Shown here: positions 1-5,420 of the stretch, piece after piece
Layout: each line of letters starts with the position of its first letter
Numbering within the stretch: position 1 is the first letter of the stretch
DNA from: Syntrophomonadaceae bacterium
GTDB taxonomy: Bacteria > Bacillota > Dethiobacteria > DTU022 > UBA8154
DNA length: 7,304 bases
Direction: 5' to 3'
NCBI GenBank assembly: GCA_007122565.1
Contig: SKTJ01000209.1
Coordinates: 1 to 7,304, forward strand
Program-made: the position numbers and the translations under genes
The notes under the pieces: generated by a model
Told to the model about the DNA's origin: nothing
Database searches by the model: none
Seen by the model: the letters and a program-made list of their open reading frames with translations, nothing else

Positions 1-214
1 ACAGGACTGTCTGACGGGGTACATTGGTGCGGTGAAAGAGGTCCCCCGCTACCAGAAAGAGCCCGCATTTTTCCTCGTTGGCCCGCTCCACCAGCCCCGC
101 CAATGTCTTGAAACGGGCCTCCACCAGTTCTTTTCTTACTCCTTCCGGATATCCCCGGTTACCATAGGCCATGCCGAGGTGAAGGTCCCCTGTATGAAAT
201 ATTTTTTGCAGCAT
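1..214 (-). CDS. SbcD/Mre11-type DNA repair exonuclease, N-terminal part (runs off the window)
   Basis: Only the first 71 codons are present; the gene continues beyond position 1. Read on the minus strand, the protein starts MLQKIFHTGDLHLG. This contains calcineurin-like phosphoesterase motif I (D10-x-H12). Residues 53-60 (FLVAGDLF) carry motif II, with D58 as the expected bridging metal ligand. These motifs, the Arg/Lys-rich helix between them and the very N-terminal placement match SbcD/Mre11/YhaO nucleases. In the family these are Mn-dependent exo/endonucleases that work with an SbcC/Rad50-like ATPase on DNA ends and hairpins. The usual GDLFD is GDLFH here. The ATG at 214-212 follows an in-frame TAA four codons upstream and a GGGAGG about 11 nt away, which fixes the start. 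The partner ATPase would lie off the left edge. The broad family is secure; choosing between SbcD and YhaO subtypes is not possible from this fragment. Confidence 0.85.
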   Translation of the reverse strand, partial: MLQKIFHTGDLHLGMAYGNRGYPEGVRKELVEARFKTLAGLVERANEEKCGLFLVAGDLFHRTNVPRQTVL

Positions 215-355
215 GTGCTTTTATTCCCTCCCGCGGTGTTTTGGCTATTATGCAGCGTTTTCCACCGTTTTTGATTAATTCTTGATACATTACCGTTAAT
301 CCTTCCTCATTTCCATTTTTTATCCCGTTGCGAATATTTTTATGAATATTGAAAT

Positions 356-384
356 TTGACAGACAGTCGTATTTTTAGTACAAT
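356..384 (+). promoter_or_regulatory. Sigma-A promoter of the Asp23/Gls24 gene
   Basis: A consensus -35 box TTGACA (356-361) is separated by exactly 17 bp from the -10 box TACAAT (379-384, five of six matches). Transcription should begin near 391, about 40 nt before the ATG at 430. It lies in the 215-bp gap between the divergent SbcD-like gene and the Asp23 gene. An AT-rich stretch with two AATATT copies (334-350) sits just upstream and could help activity, which is inference. No obvious sigma-B-type site is seen. Confidence 0.8.
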
Positions 385-429
385 TAGTTATAAACATATA
401 AAGATTTTAAATAAAAAGGAGTGTAGAAA

Positions 430-837
430 ATGGGCGAAAAAACCTTTAAAAGCTTGTCTTCAGAAAATGGAACCACTTATATAACAGATGAGGTTGTGGC
501 AATTACTGCAGGTTTGGCTGCCATTGAAGTGGAAGGGGTAGCCAGTATGAGCGGCGGCATGGTTGAGGGTATTGCACAAAGGCTGGGGAGGAAAAACCTT
601 GCCCGGGGTATTAAAGTGGATATAAGTGATGAGGAATGCACCATTGATGTCTACATTATCATCAAATATGGCGTAAACATCCCGGAGGTATGTAAAAAAA
701 TACGGAAAAACACTAAAACTGCCGTTGAGGATACAGTAGGCATGAAGGTAACCGCTGTAAACATTCATGTGCAGGGATTGAGCATAGGAGAGGAAGGCGA
801 AGATAAAGCGGCAGCAGATGAAGCGGCGGAAGCATAG
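430..837 (+). CDS. Asp23/Gls24 family envelope stress response protein (DUF322)
   Basis: The 135-residue protein is a typical Asp23/Gls24 member. The domain spans about residues 14-120, from the YITDEVVAITAGLAAIEVEGVASM start through GIKVDISDEECTIDVYIIIKYGVNIPEVCKKIRKN-type strands and helices (about 60-95) to VTAVNIHVQGL. The last 17 residues form an acidic Ala/Glu tail. There is no signal peptide or membrane segment. Family members are small abundant proteins linked to the envelope and alkaline stress in Firmicutes; Asp23 of Staphylococcus is membrane-associated through a partner. The exact role here is unknown. The start is well supported: AAAGGAG (415-421) lies 8 nt before the ATG, and a near-consensus promoter precedes it. 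The gene ends 25 bp before a strong palindromic terminator, so it is probably monocistronic. Clostridia often carry such genes near fatty-acid/kinase (DAK) or nusB-type genes, but neither is present here. Confidence 0.93.
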   Translation: MGEKTFKSLSSENGTTYITDEVVAITAGLAAIEVEGVASMSGGMVEGIAQRLGRKNLARGIKVDISDEECTIDVYIIIKYGVNIPEVCKKIRKNTKTAVEDTVGMKVTAVNIHVQGLSIGEEGEDKAAADEAAEA

Positions 838-862
838 AACTTATCATGGGGGCAACCTCCGC

Positions 863-892
863 AAAAAAACACCCTTTAAAGGGTGTTTTTTT
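863..892. terminator. Bidirectional intrinsic terminator (perfect 30-bp palindrome)
   Basis: The 15-base half AAAAAAACACCCTTT (863-877) is followed immediately by its exact reverse complement (878-892). The RNA folds with a CACCC/GGGTG core, and runs of seven A and seven T on the outside give a U-tract in either direction. It lies between the 3' ends of the convergent Asp23 gene (stop at 837) and universal stress protein gene (stop at 914). One element can therefore end both transcripts. Confidence 0.92.
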
Positions 893-913
893 GTGCTCCC
901 TGTATCAGAACTG

Positions 914-1363
914 TTACTTTACTATCATTACAGTGGATTCCACTTCTTGCGCCACCGCATTACTCACACTGCCCAGCAACAGTTTTTTCAAACCTCCCAG
1001 CCCCCTGCTGCCGATCACGACCAGATCATATTTTCCTTTTTTAGCTTCTTCAATAATGGTAGTGGCAGGATGGCCTTTAGTCAGGAGCGTATTAACTTTT
1101 ATATTTTTTTCTTCAAATATTTTTGCTGCCTCCACCAGTTTCTTCTTACCTTCTTCTTTCTTTTCTCCATCAATTCGTTGTAATATTTCTCCAGTTACAT
1201 AACCATCTGCATGTGGCGATATAATAGCTGTATCCAGGTAGTACACATGAATTAAAGTTACCGAGGCGTCTTCCAGGTGCTCTGCAGTAGAGGCCGCTTT
1301 TTTTACCGCTTTTATACTTTGTTCCGACCCGTCCGTACAAACCAGTATTTTCACGACGGCCAT
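914..1363 (-). CDS. Universal stress protein, UspA family, ATP-binding type
   Basis: A single-domain Usp of 149 residues, the usual family length. It has the N-terminal strand KILVCTDGS with Asp11 (adenine contact in the family), and the C-terminal nucleotide-binding signature G-2x-G-9x-G-S: G118, G121, G131, S132 in the GSRGLGG...LLLGSVSNAV region. It should therefore be the ATP-binding type (MJ0577-like) rather than the non-binding UspA type. It ends in the typical VMIVK strand. The protein is cytosolic, probably a dimer, and family members help cells survive starvation and other stress. The start is uncertain. The purine-rich AAGGGGG (1365-1371) leaves only one base before the ATG at 1363. 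A GTG at 1354 (codon 4) has a more usual spacing of about 10 nt and would give M-K-I-L-V, the normal Usp N-terminus. An in-frame TAA excludes any earlier start. It shares its terminator with the convergent Asp23 gene; no clear promoter was found upstream. Confidence 0.92.
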   Translation of the reverse strand: MAVVKILVCTDGSEQSIKAVKKAASTAEHLEDASVTLIHVYYLDTAIISPHADGYVTGEILQRIDGEKKEEGKKKLVEAAKIFEEKNIKVNTLLTKGHPATTIIEEAKKGKYDLVVIGSRGLGGLKKLLLGSVSNAVAQEVESTVMIVK

Positions 1364-1589
1364 TCCCCCTTAGCATGGTATTTATTAACTTATTCCACAA
1401 ATTATTCAATAATCCTTTTTATTTGCAATAATTCCCTCCAAAGCTAATTTTTTTAAAGGATTCGCAGCAGATGCCAGCGAAAATAACATATGTTGGGGCT
1501 AAACCTGGATGCCACAGATTGTACCCCCGTGGAGTCTGAAAAATAACACTGTATTGTCCGGCATATGACATTTGACTTTAGACTGTCTC

Positions 1590-2363
1590 TCATTCTTGTT
1601 CAAATCTTTGTGTAAGCTCCAAAAATATCCGTTCTTCTTTTATGGAGCCCGGCGCTTCGTTAACGAGGATAGTTGTATTATCATCTTTATACTTAGCCAG
1701 CCAGGAGAAATCAATATTGCCCCTGCCCACAGGTAAATGATCATCATCTATACCATGATTGTCGTGAATATGAAGATGGGCTAAGTTACGCCCTAATGAC
1801 TCAATCCATTCTTCTACGGGAAGCCTTGAGAAAATATTGACATGTCCTGTATCCAGACAAGCCCTGAGGTAGGGAGATTTAAAGTTATTTATGACACGGA
1901 GCATGGCAGTGGGTGTTCTGTCGAAGATATTTTCCAGTGTTATAACCATATTTTTGCGGACACAGAGGGGGAGGAACCGTTCCCAGAACCAGTTGGCGTT
2001 ATCTAACCAGTCCCCAAAATAGGTTGGGTAATTCATCTGGGGGTTGAAGCATGAATGTACAACCATGGTTGTGCATCCCAGTTCGCTTCCCAGGACCAGG
2101 GCCTGGGAGAGACGGTTGAGCGTCAAATTTTGCACCTGTCTGTCCATACTGCTCAGACAAAGCTCCTGAAAAGGACCATGCAGAGAAAGAGTCCCTTTAA
2201 AAGAACCCAGCAGTCGCTGATATCCCTTAATAATTCTATTGGCATGTTTATCAATATTTTCCGGATTTATAAAATCCTGTATCTCCAAGTGATCATAATG
2301 ATCAATGTAAAAACATGGATTAACTTTAAACAGATCGAATAAAATGCCGCTGCCTTTTTTCAT
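1590..2363 (-). CDS. Sugar phosphate isomerase/epimerase-like TIM-barrel protein (AP endonuclease family 2 fold)
   Basis: A 257-residue cytosolic protein of the xylose isomerase-like TIM-barrel superfamily. Visible motifs in order are LHGPF (H62), VVHS (H103), TLENIFD (E144), CLDTGHVNIF (D171, H174), HLHIHDNHGIDDDHLPVGRGNIDF (H198, D207, H209) and VNEAPG (E236). Members use these residues to hold divalent metals. The family includes sugar isomerases and epimerases, inosose dehydratases and endonuclease IV. The HIHDN...DDDH-P-GRG-ID pattern resembles the sugar epimerase branch, but all nine positions of the endonuclease IV zinc site appear to have a usable residue, so the substrate cannot be read from the sequence. 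The ATG at 2363 is preceded by GGAGGAAGG with good spacing. It stands alone on the minus strand, 226 bp upstream of the usp start, with no strong terminator visible after it. The fold is secure; the specific function is unknown. Confidence 0.82.
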   Translation of the reverse strand: MKKGSGILFDLFKVNPCFYIDHYDHLEIQDFINPENIDKHANRIIKGYQRLLGSFKGTLSLHGPFQELCLSSMDRQVQNLTLNRLSQALVLGSELGCTTMVVHSCFNPQMNYPTYFGDWLDNANWFWERFLPLCVRKNMVITLENIFDRTPTAMLRVINNFKSPYLRACLDTGHVNIFSRLPVEEWIESLGRNLAHLHIHDNHGIDDDHLPVGRGNIDFSWLAKYKDDNTTILVNEAPGSIKEERIFLELTQRFEQE

Positions 2364-2699
2364 CTGGCTACCTTCCTCCCTTCACCCTTATACTATGCTT
2401 GCAAATAGTCTCCGCTGTATTATTTCTATATGCAAAAGATAATTCCTTTAAATGCATAGTGACCAACTGTGGGACCGGAGTGTTCCCATAAGAGAGGAAA
2501 GATAATGACTCCTTTCTCCTGACTACTGACTACTGGCTTCTGATTCTTATTCTGACTCCCGACTCCCGACTACTGAATCCTTTCTCCTGACTACTGGCTC
2601 CTGACTACTGGCTTCCTGGCTTCCTGGCTCCTGAGCAGTTAAAAGGTTTATATTAAGAAGTGCAGGGAAATATAAGATTTTAAGGGGTGAATAGATGTA
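2364..2699. other. 336-bp divergent intergenic region
   Basis: This gap lies between the TIM-barrel gene (minus) and the HD hydrolase gene (plus), so it should hold promoters for both. No convincing -35/-10 pair was found for either direction. TATATT and TATAAG boxes near 2650-2676 are possible -10 elements for the plus gene but lack good -35 partners. A small inverted repeat pairs 2468-2474 (TGTGGGA) with 2484-2490 (TCCCATA) around a 9-nt loop, including one G-T pair, with no U-tract after it. It could be an operator or a leader hairpin. Most of the rest is a degenerate heptamer array (2508-2634), listed separately. No coding potential is seen in any frame. Confidence 0.6.
2508..2634 (+). 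repeat. Degenerate 7-bp tandem repeat array (consensus about CTNCTGR)
   Basis: From 2516 the DNA reads as about 16 consecutive units, nearly all 7 bp. In order they are CTCCTGA, CTACTGA, CTACTGG, CTTCTGA, a 5-bp TTCTT break, ATTCTGA, CTCCCGA twice, CTACTGA, ATCCTTT, then alternating CTCCTGA and CTACTGG, two 8-bp CTTCCTGG units and a final CTCCTGA ending at 2634. Within it a 19-bp direct repeat occurs at 2510-2528 and 2578-2596, so whole blocks have been duplicated. The unit length is not a multiple of three and the array lies in a gene-free gap, so it is non-coding. The same unit recurs at 3424-3456. It resembles the short tandem heptanucleotide repeats known in cyanobacteria in style only; no function is known to me. 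Confidence 0.88.
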
Positions 2700-3302
2700 T
2701 TGTGCGCAAACAGGTTAAAACAACAAATTAATTTCTTCGTGGAAGTTGACAAGTTAAAGCAGATAACCCGTCAAAATTATCTGTCGGACGGGACCAGGAA
2801 AGAGAACGATGCAGAACATTCCTGGCACCTGGCCCTCATGTGTATCCTGTTCCGGGAATATGCCAATGACAAGGAAAATTTAGATCTGCTGCGGGTGATC
2901 AAAATGGTACTTATCCATGATCTTGTGGAGATCGATGCGGGGGATACCTACTGTTATGATGAAGCAGCAGGCATTGGCAAGGCAGCAAGGGAGCAACGGG
3001 CTGCTGACAGGCTTTTTCATATGTTGCCTCCCGATCAGGAGCAGGAGTTCAGGGCCCTCTGGGATGAATTTGAAGAAAGACAGACAACTGAAGCTAAATT
3101 TGCCGCGGCACTGGATCGGTTGCAACCGCTTACCCTTAACTTTAGGGCACAGGGAAAATCATGGCAGGAACATGGAGTAAAGCTTGACCAGGTGTTGGAG
3201 CGCAACAGCTCCATAACTAACGGAGCACCGGCCCTTTGGGATTTTGCCCGGGAGATGATCGACGATGCCGTGGAAAGAGGGTTTTTGCAAAAAAAGGATT
3301 GA
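2700..3302 (+). CDS. HD-domain hydrolase, YfbR/HDDC2-like (probable 5'-deoxynucleotidase type)
   Basis: A 200-residue cytosolic HD-superfamily phosphohydrolase. Metal ligands fit H-HD-D: H40 in RKENDAEHSWHLA, H73-D74 in LIHDLVEIDAGD, and D139 in AALDRLQPL. E77 and D79 of the DLVEIDAGD stretch are also typical of the YfbR-like (HD_3) branch. That branch includes E. coli YfbR, which removes phosphate from deoxynucleoside 5'-monophosphates, so a nucleotide phosphatase role is likely but not proven. The start is TTG at 2700: AAGGGGTG (2682-2689) lies 10 nt upstream, an in-frame TGA at 2688-2690 rules out longer forms, and the resulting N-terminus (NRLKQQINFFVEVDKLKQ) is the normal helix before the catalytic core. 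An ATG at 2695 is in another frame and stops after seven codons. The gene stands alone between two copies of a heptamer repeat. A weak hairpin (3325-3348) follows its stop. Confidence 0.88.
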   Translation: MCANRLKQQINFFVEVDKLKQITRQNYLSDGTRKENDAEHSWHLALMCILFREYANDKENLDLLRVIKMVLIHDLVEIDAGDTYCYDEAAGIGKAAREQRAADRLFHMLPPDQEQEFRALWDEFEERQTTEAKFAAALDRLQPLTLNFRAQGKSWQEHGVKLDQVLERNSSITNGAPALWDFAREMIDDAVERGFLQKKD

Positions 3303-3324
3303 CCGATATCTTAGAGATACTGTG

Positions 3325-3348
3325 CTTGTTTTACAAGAATAAAACAGG
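3325..3348 (+). other. Inverted repeat after the HD hydrolase gene
   Basis: CTTGTTTTA (3325-3333) can pair with TAAAACAGG (3340-3348) around a 6-nt loop: seven Watson-Crick pairs, one T-G pair and a closing C-G. It is AT-rich and lacks a U-tract, so it is a weak terminator at best. The AACAG in its right arm can instead pair with CTGTT at 3356-3360. It lies 14 bp upstream of an extended -10 box, so an operator role is equally possible. Confidence 0.35.
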
Positions 3349-3361
3349 TTTGAATCTGTTA

Positions 3362-3383
3362 TGTTATAATGATGATAAGGAGG
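3362..3383 (+). promoter_or_regulatory. Extended -10 promoter followed by a perfect Shine-Dalgarno
   Basis: TGTTATAAT (3362-3370) is a perfect extended -10 element (TGn plus TATAAT). No good -35 box lies 16-18 bp upstream, which extended -10 promoters can tolerate. AAGGAGG, the ideal ribosome binding site, follows at 3377-3383, so the mRNA would start almost on top of it. No usable start codon lies at the right distance. The promoter could still transcribe the membrane protein gene that starts 112 bp downstream of the -10 box. Confidence 0.55.
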
Positions 3384-3437
3384 CGTCAGAATAAGAAAAT
3401 CGGTGTTATCTTGATTATCCTATATTCTGAATTCTGA
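3377..3437 (+). pseudogene. Possible remnant of a gene start (lost initiation codon)
   Basis: The Shine-Dalgarno at 3377-3383 is followed seven bases later by the sequence AATAAGAAAATC (3390-3401). From 3393 the reading frame gives KKIGVILIIL, which looks like the start of a signal peptide or membrane anchor, then YSEF and a TGA at 3435-3437. One added G would turn AATAAG into AATGAAG and give M-K-K-I-G-V-I-L-I-I-L at ideal spacing from the Shine-Dalgarno. The frame then runs straight into the heptamer repeat at 3424. The reading is therefore of a gene whose start codon was lost by a single-base deletion and whose body is gone, perhaps in the event that brought in the repeat. This is inference from a very short stretch; chance is a real alternative. 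Confidence 0.28.
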
Positions 3438-3456
3438 CTACTGAATCCTGAATACC
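3424..3456 (+). repeat. Second copy of the 7-bp tandem repeat
   Basis: Four perfect-length units in a row, ATTCTGA, ATTCTGA, CTACTGA and ATCCTGA (3424-3451), then a partial ATACC. The unit and orientation are the same as in the large array at 2508-2634, so the two copies flank the HD hydrolase gene as direct repeats about 0.8 kb apart. It ends about 25 bp before the start codon of the downstream membrane protein gene. Confidence 0.85.
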
Positions 3457-3481
3457 ATAAATAAATCAGAGGTCATATACT

Positions 3482-4546
3482 ATGGAAAGGTTTCATGTGG
3501 GAGGCAGGGTTCTGAAAACAGTTATGGCTGTGACCCTGGCCATTTTTTTGGCACAGCAACTGGGCTTTGAACGGATCACCCTGGCTGCTATCGTCGCTCT
3601 CGTAACGGTTCAGCGAACATTCTATCATTCCCTGCTAAAAAGCCTGGCCAAGCTGGGGAGCGTATTAATGGGCGGCATACTGGGAACTGTTTTCGGTTAT
3701 CTGTTTGGGATCAATCCCCTGGCTTATGGGCTGGTAACTTTGTTGGCCATTCTGATCTGTCTGAAAATACATTGGGAGGAACACATTTTCCTCACAACTA
3801 TAACAGCCATAACCATTATTTTCAGCGGGGCGGTAAGCCTGGAATTATATATGCTTGAGCAAATTTTCACAGCTCTGCTGGGAGCGGTAAGTGCCCTGGG
3901 AGTAAACTACCTGTTCACCCCCAATCATAAGCAGGAGGTAATCAGGAAACTGTTGCATACAGATGCAAGCTTGCGCCGTTTAATTGACTTTATTATAGTA
4001 GAAGTGCAAAAGCCCGGTTGTGATGACACCACTTTTACAGAGGAAGTGCCCCGGCTGCGTAATGAAATCGAGGCAGGCAAGGATATTGCCATGCTGCTCC
4101 GGGAAGAGCAGCGTTTTATTATTAAAAGAGAAACGCCTTCCGACCGCTACCGCCAGGCCTTTCACATTTTAAATTCACAACTGGACAGGCTGGATGAGAT
4201 GCACAGACTGGCCCGACGCATGCCCGTGGGAGTGCCTCAGGCTGTTCCCCTGGCAAAGCTGCTTCGAATCGTGCAGAAAATCCAGTACAGAAAATTTCGC
4301 AACGAGAAAGCAGCTTATGGAATGCTGGAACTGATCCTTGAAAACCTGGATCGGTATTTTACGGACTTGGATGTGCCCTGTTCAAGAGAAGAATTTGTAA
4401 GCCGGGCCTCCATATTTCATATGTTCCAGGAGATAAAAAGATATTACAGGAGAACCCAGATAATCCCCACTCCATTTGAAAAAGAAGAGCAACCCAAGCG
4501 TTGGGGACGGAAAATAAAACCGCTGCCCCTTTTTAAGGAAACTTGA
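3482..4546 (+). CDS. Aromatic acid exporter/FUSC-type membrane protein (DUF939 family)
   Basis: 354 residues in two halves. The N-terminal 145 residues hold about six hydrophobic segments (roughly 11-27, 33-44, 59-77, 82-95, 101-119, 126-145) with conserved small and aromatic residues such as TVQRTFYHSL and GGILGTVFGYLFG. The rest is a soluble, charged, mostly helical cytoplasmic domain with many Arg/Glu pairs and a basic end. This layout and length match the Firmicutes aromatic acid exporter family (ArAE_1 plus DUF939 C-terminal domain; YqjA-like in Bacillus), half-size relatives of AaeB/FUSC efflux proteins. Transport of aromatic acids is known for AaeB, but the substrate of the DUF939 branch is not established, so a transport role is inferred. 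The ATG at 3482 has GAGG nine bases upstream. SpeD starts 58 bp after its stop, so the two could be cotranscribed. Confidence 0.85.
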   Translation: MERFHVGGRVLKTVMAVTLAIFLAQQLGFERITLAAIVALVTVQRTFYHSLLKSLAKLGSVLMGGILGTVFGYLFGINPLAYGLVTLLAILICLKIHWEEHIFLTTITAITIIFSGAVSLELYMLEQIFTALLGAVSALGVNYLFTPNHKQEVIRKLLHTDASLRRLIDFIIVEVQKPGCDDTTFTEEVPRLRNEIEAGKDIAMLLREEQRFIIKRETPSDRYRQAFHILNSQLDRLDEMHRLARRMPVGVPQAVPLAKLLRIVQKIQYRKFRNEKAAYGMLELILENLDRYFTDLDVPCSREEFVSRASIFHMFQEIKRYYRRTQIIPTPFEKEEQPKRWGRKIKPLPLFKET

Positions 4547-4604
4547 AGGTATAAAAGATTGTCTCATAGAAATAAATAAAAAGTTTGATCAAGGGAGGCT
4601 GTAA

Positions 4605-5420
4605 ATGAAAATTAAACCAATCAATCACAAATTGAAACTTTATGGTTTTAATAACCTCACGAAGACACTCAGTTTTAATTTTTATGATATCTGTTATGCC
4701 CTGACCCAGGAACAACATAAGGGATATATCGAGTATATCGATGAGGAATATAACGCAAACAGACTGGTGAGCATTCTTACCGATGTTGCTGAAATTATCG
4801 GAGCCACTATCTTAAATGTTGCCAACCAGGATTATCATCCCCAGGGAGCCAGCGTCACCATGCTGGTGGCAGAAGATGAAGTCATTGATGAAGCTGAATC
4901 GATGAGAATCCTGGAAAACGAATCTCCCGGCCCCTCCTCAAGGGCTGTGGTGGGACACCTGGACAAAAGCCATATTGCGGTGCATACGTATCCGGAAAAC
5001 CATCCGGACAAAGGGATTAGCACATTCCGGGCTGATATTGATGTTTCCACCTGTGGCAGAATATCTCCCCTCAAGGCCTTAAATTATCTTATTACCAGCT
5101 TTGAGCCTGACATTGCCATGATGGACTACCGGGTCAGGGGTTTTACGCGGGATGTGAACGGTAAAAAATATTACAAAGACCATAAAATCAATTCCATTCA
5201 AAATTTTATCGACGAAGAAACACGGAGCAGTTACCAGATGATTGATGTAAATGTCTATCAGGAAAACATCTTCCATACCAAAATGCTGTTAAAAGAATTT
5301 GATCTGGATCACTACCTGTTCGGGGTAGCCAAAAAGGAAATACAAAAAAAAGATAAACAAATAATAAAAAAGCGGATCAAAAAAGAAATGCTCGAAATTT
5401 TCTATGGCAGAAATATTTAA
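4605..5420 (+). CDS. speD: S-adenosylmethionine decarboxylase proenzyme, E. coli type
   Basis: Makes decarboxylated S-adenosylmethionine, the aminopropyl donor for spermidine. At 271 residues it is a full-length SpeD of the E. coli class (264 residues), not the short ~120-residue form common in Bacillus and Thermotoga. The proenzyme should cut itself between K121 and S122 in GHLDKSHIAVHTYPE, turning S122 into the pyruvoyl cofactor. C150 in ADIDVSTCG sits exactly 28 residues later, the same spacing as S112 and C140 of E. coli. The stretches SPLKALNYLI, DYRVRGFTRDVNG, INSIQNF and DVNVYQENIFHTKMLLKEFDLDHY are nearly family-invariant, and the end EIFYGRN is conserved too. The C-terminal 240-262 region is unusually Lys-rich. 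GGGAGG lies six bases before the ATG. A weak promoter-like pair (TTGAAG 4543-4548, TAGAAA 4567-4572) overlaps the end of the upstream gene. No spermidine synthase gene is adjacent. Confidence 0.97.
   Translation: MKIKPINHKLKLYGFNNLTKTLSFNFYDICYALTQEQHKGYIEYIDEEYNANRLVSILTDVAEIIGATILNVANQDYHPQGASVTMLVAEDEVIDEAESMRILENESPGPSSRAVVGHLDKSHIAVHTYPENHPDKGISTFRADIDVSTCGRISPLKALNYLITSFEPDIAMMDYRVRGFTRDVNGKKYYKDHKINSIQNFIDEETRSSYQMIDVNVYQENIFHTKMLLKEFDLDHYLFGVAKKEIQKKDKQIIKKRIKKEMLEIFYGRNI

Noticed and set aside
32..274. 80-codon plus-strand open frame at the left edge
   Set aside because: It lies antisense to the SbcD-like gene, whose motifs (D-x-H and GD) are clearly on the minus strand. Its protein has no recognisable features.
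818..1202. Two plus-strand open frames of about 120 codons
   Set aside because: They cross the perfect terminator palindrome and are antisense to the universal stress protein gene. Their Phe/Ser-rich translations are typical of shadow frames.
1364..1589. Possible promoters or small RNA in the gap upstream of the usp gene
   Set aside because: AT-rich boxes and a short ATTATT/AATAAT inverted repeat are present, but no -35/-10 pair with correct spacing or stable long hairpin could be supported.
2508..2634. CRISPR array
   Set aside because: The unit is only 7 bp with no unique spacers between copies, and there are no cas genes.
2695..2718. ATG at 2695 as start of the HD hydrolase
   Set aside because: It is in a different frame and reaches TAA after seven codons. 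The TTG at 2700 is in frame and gives the expected N-terminal helix.
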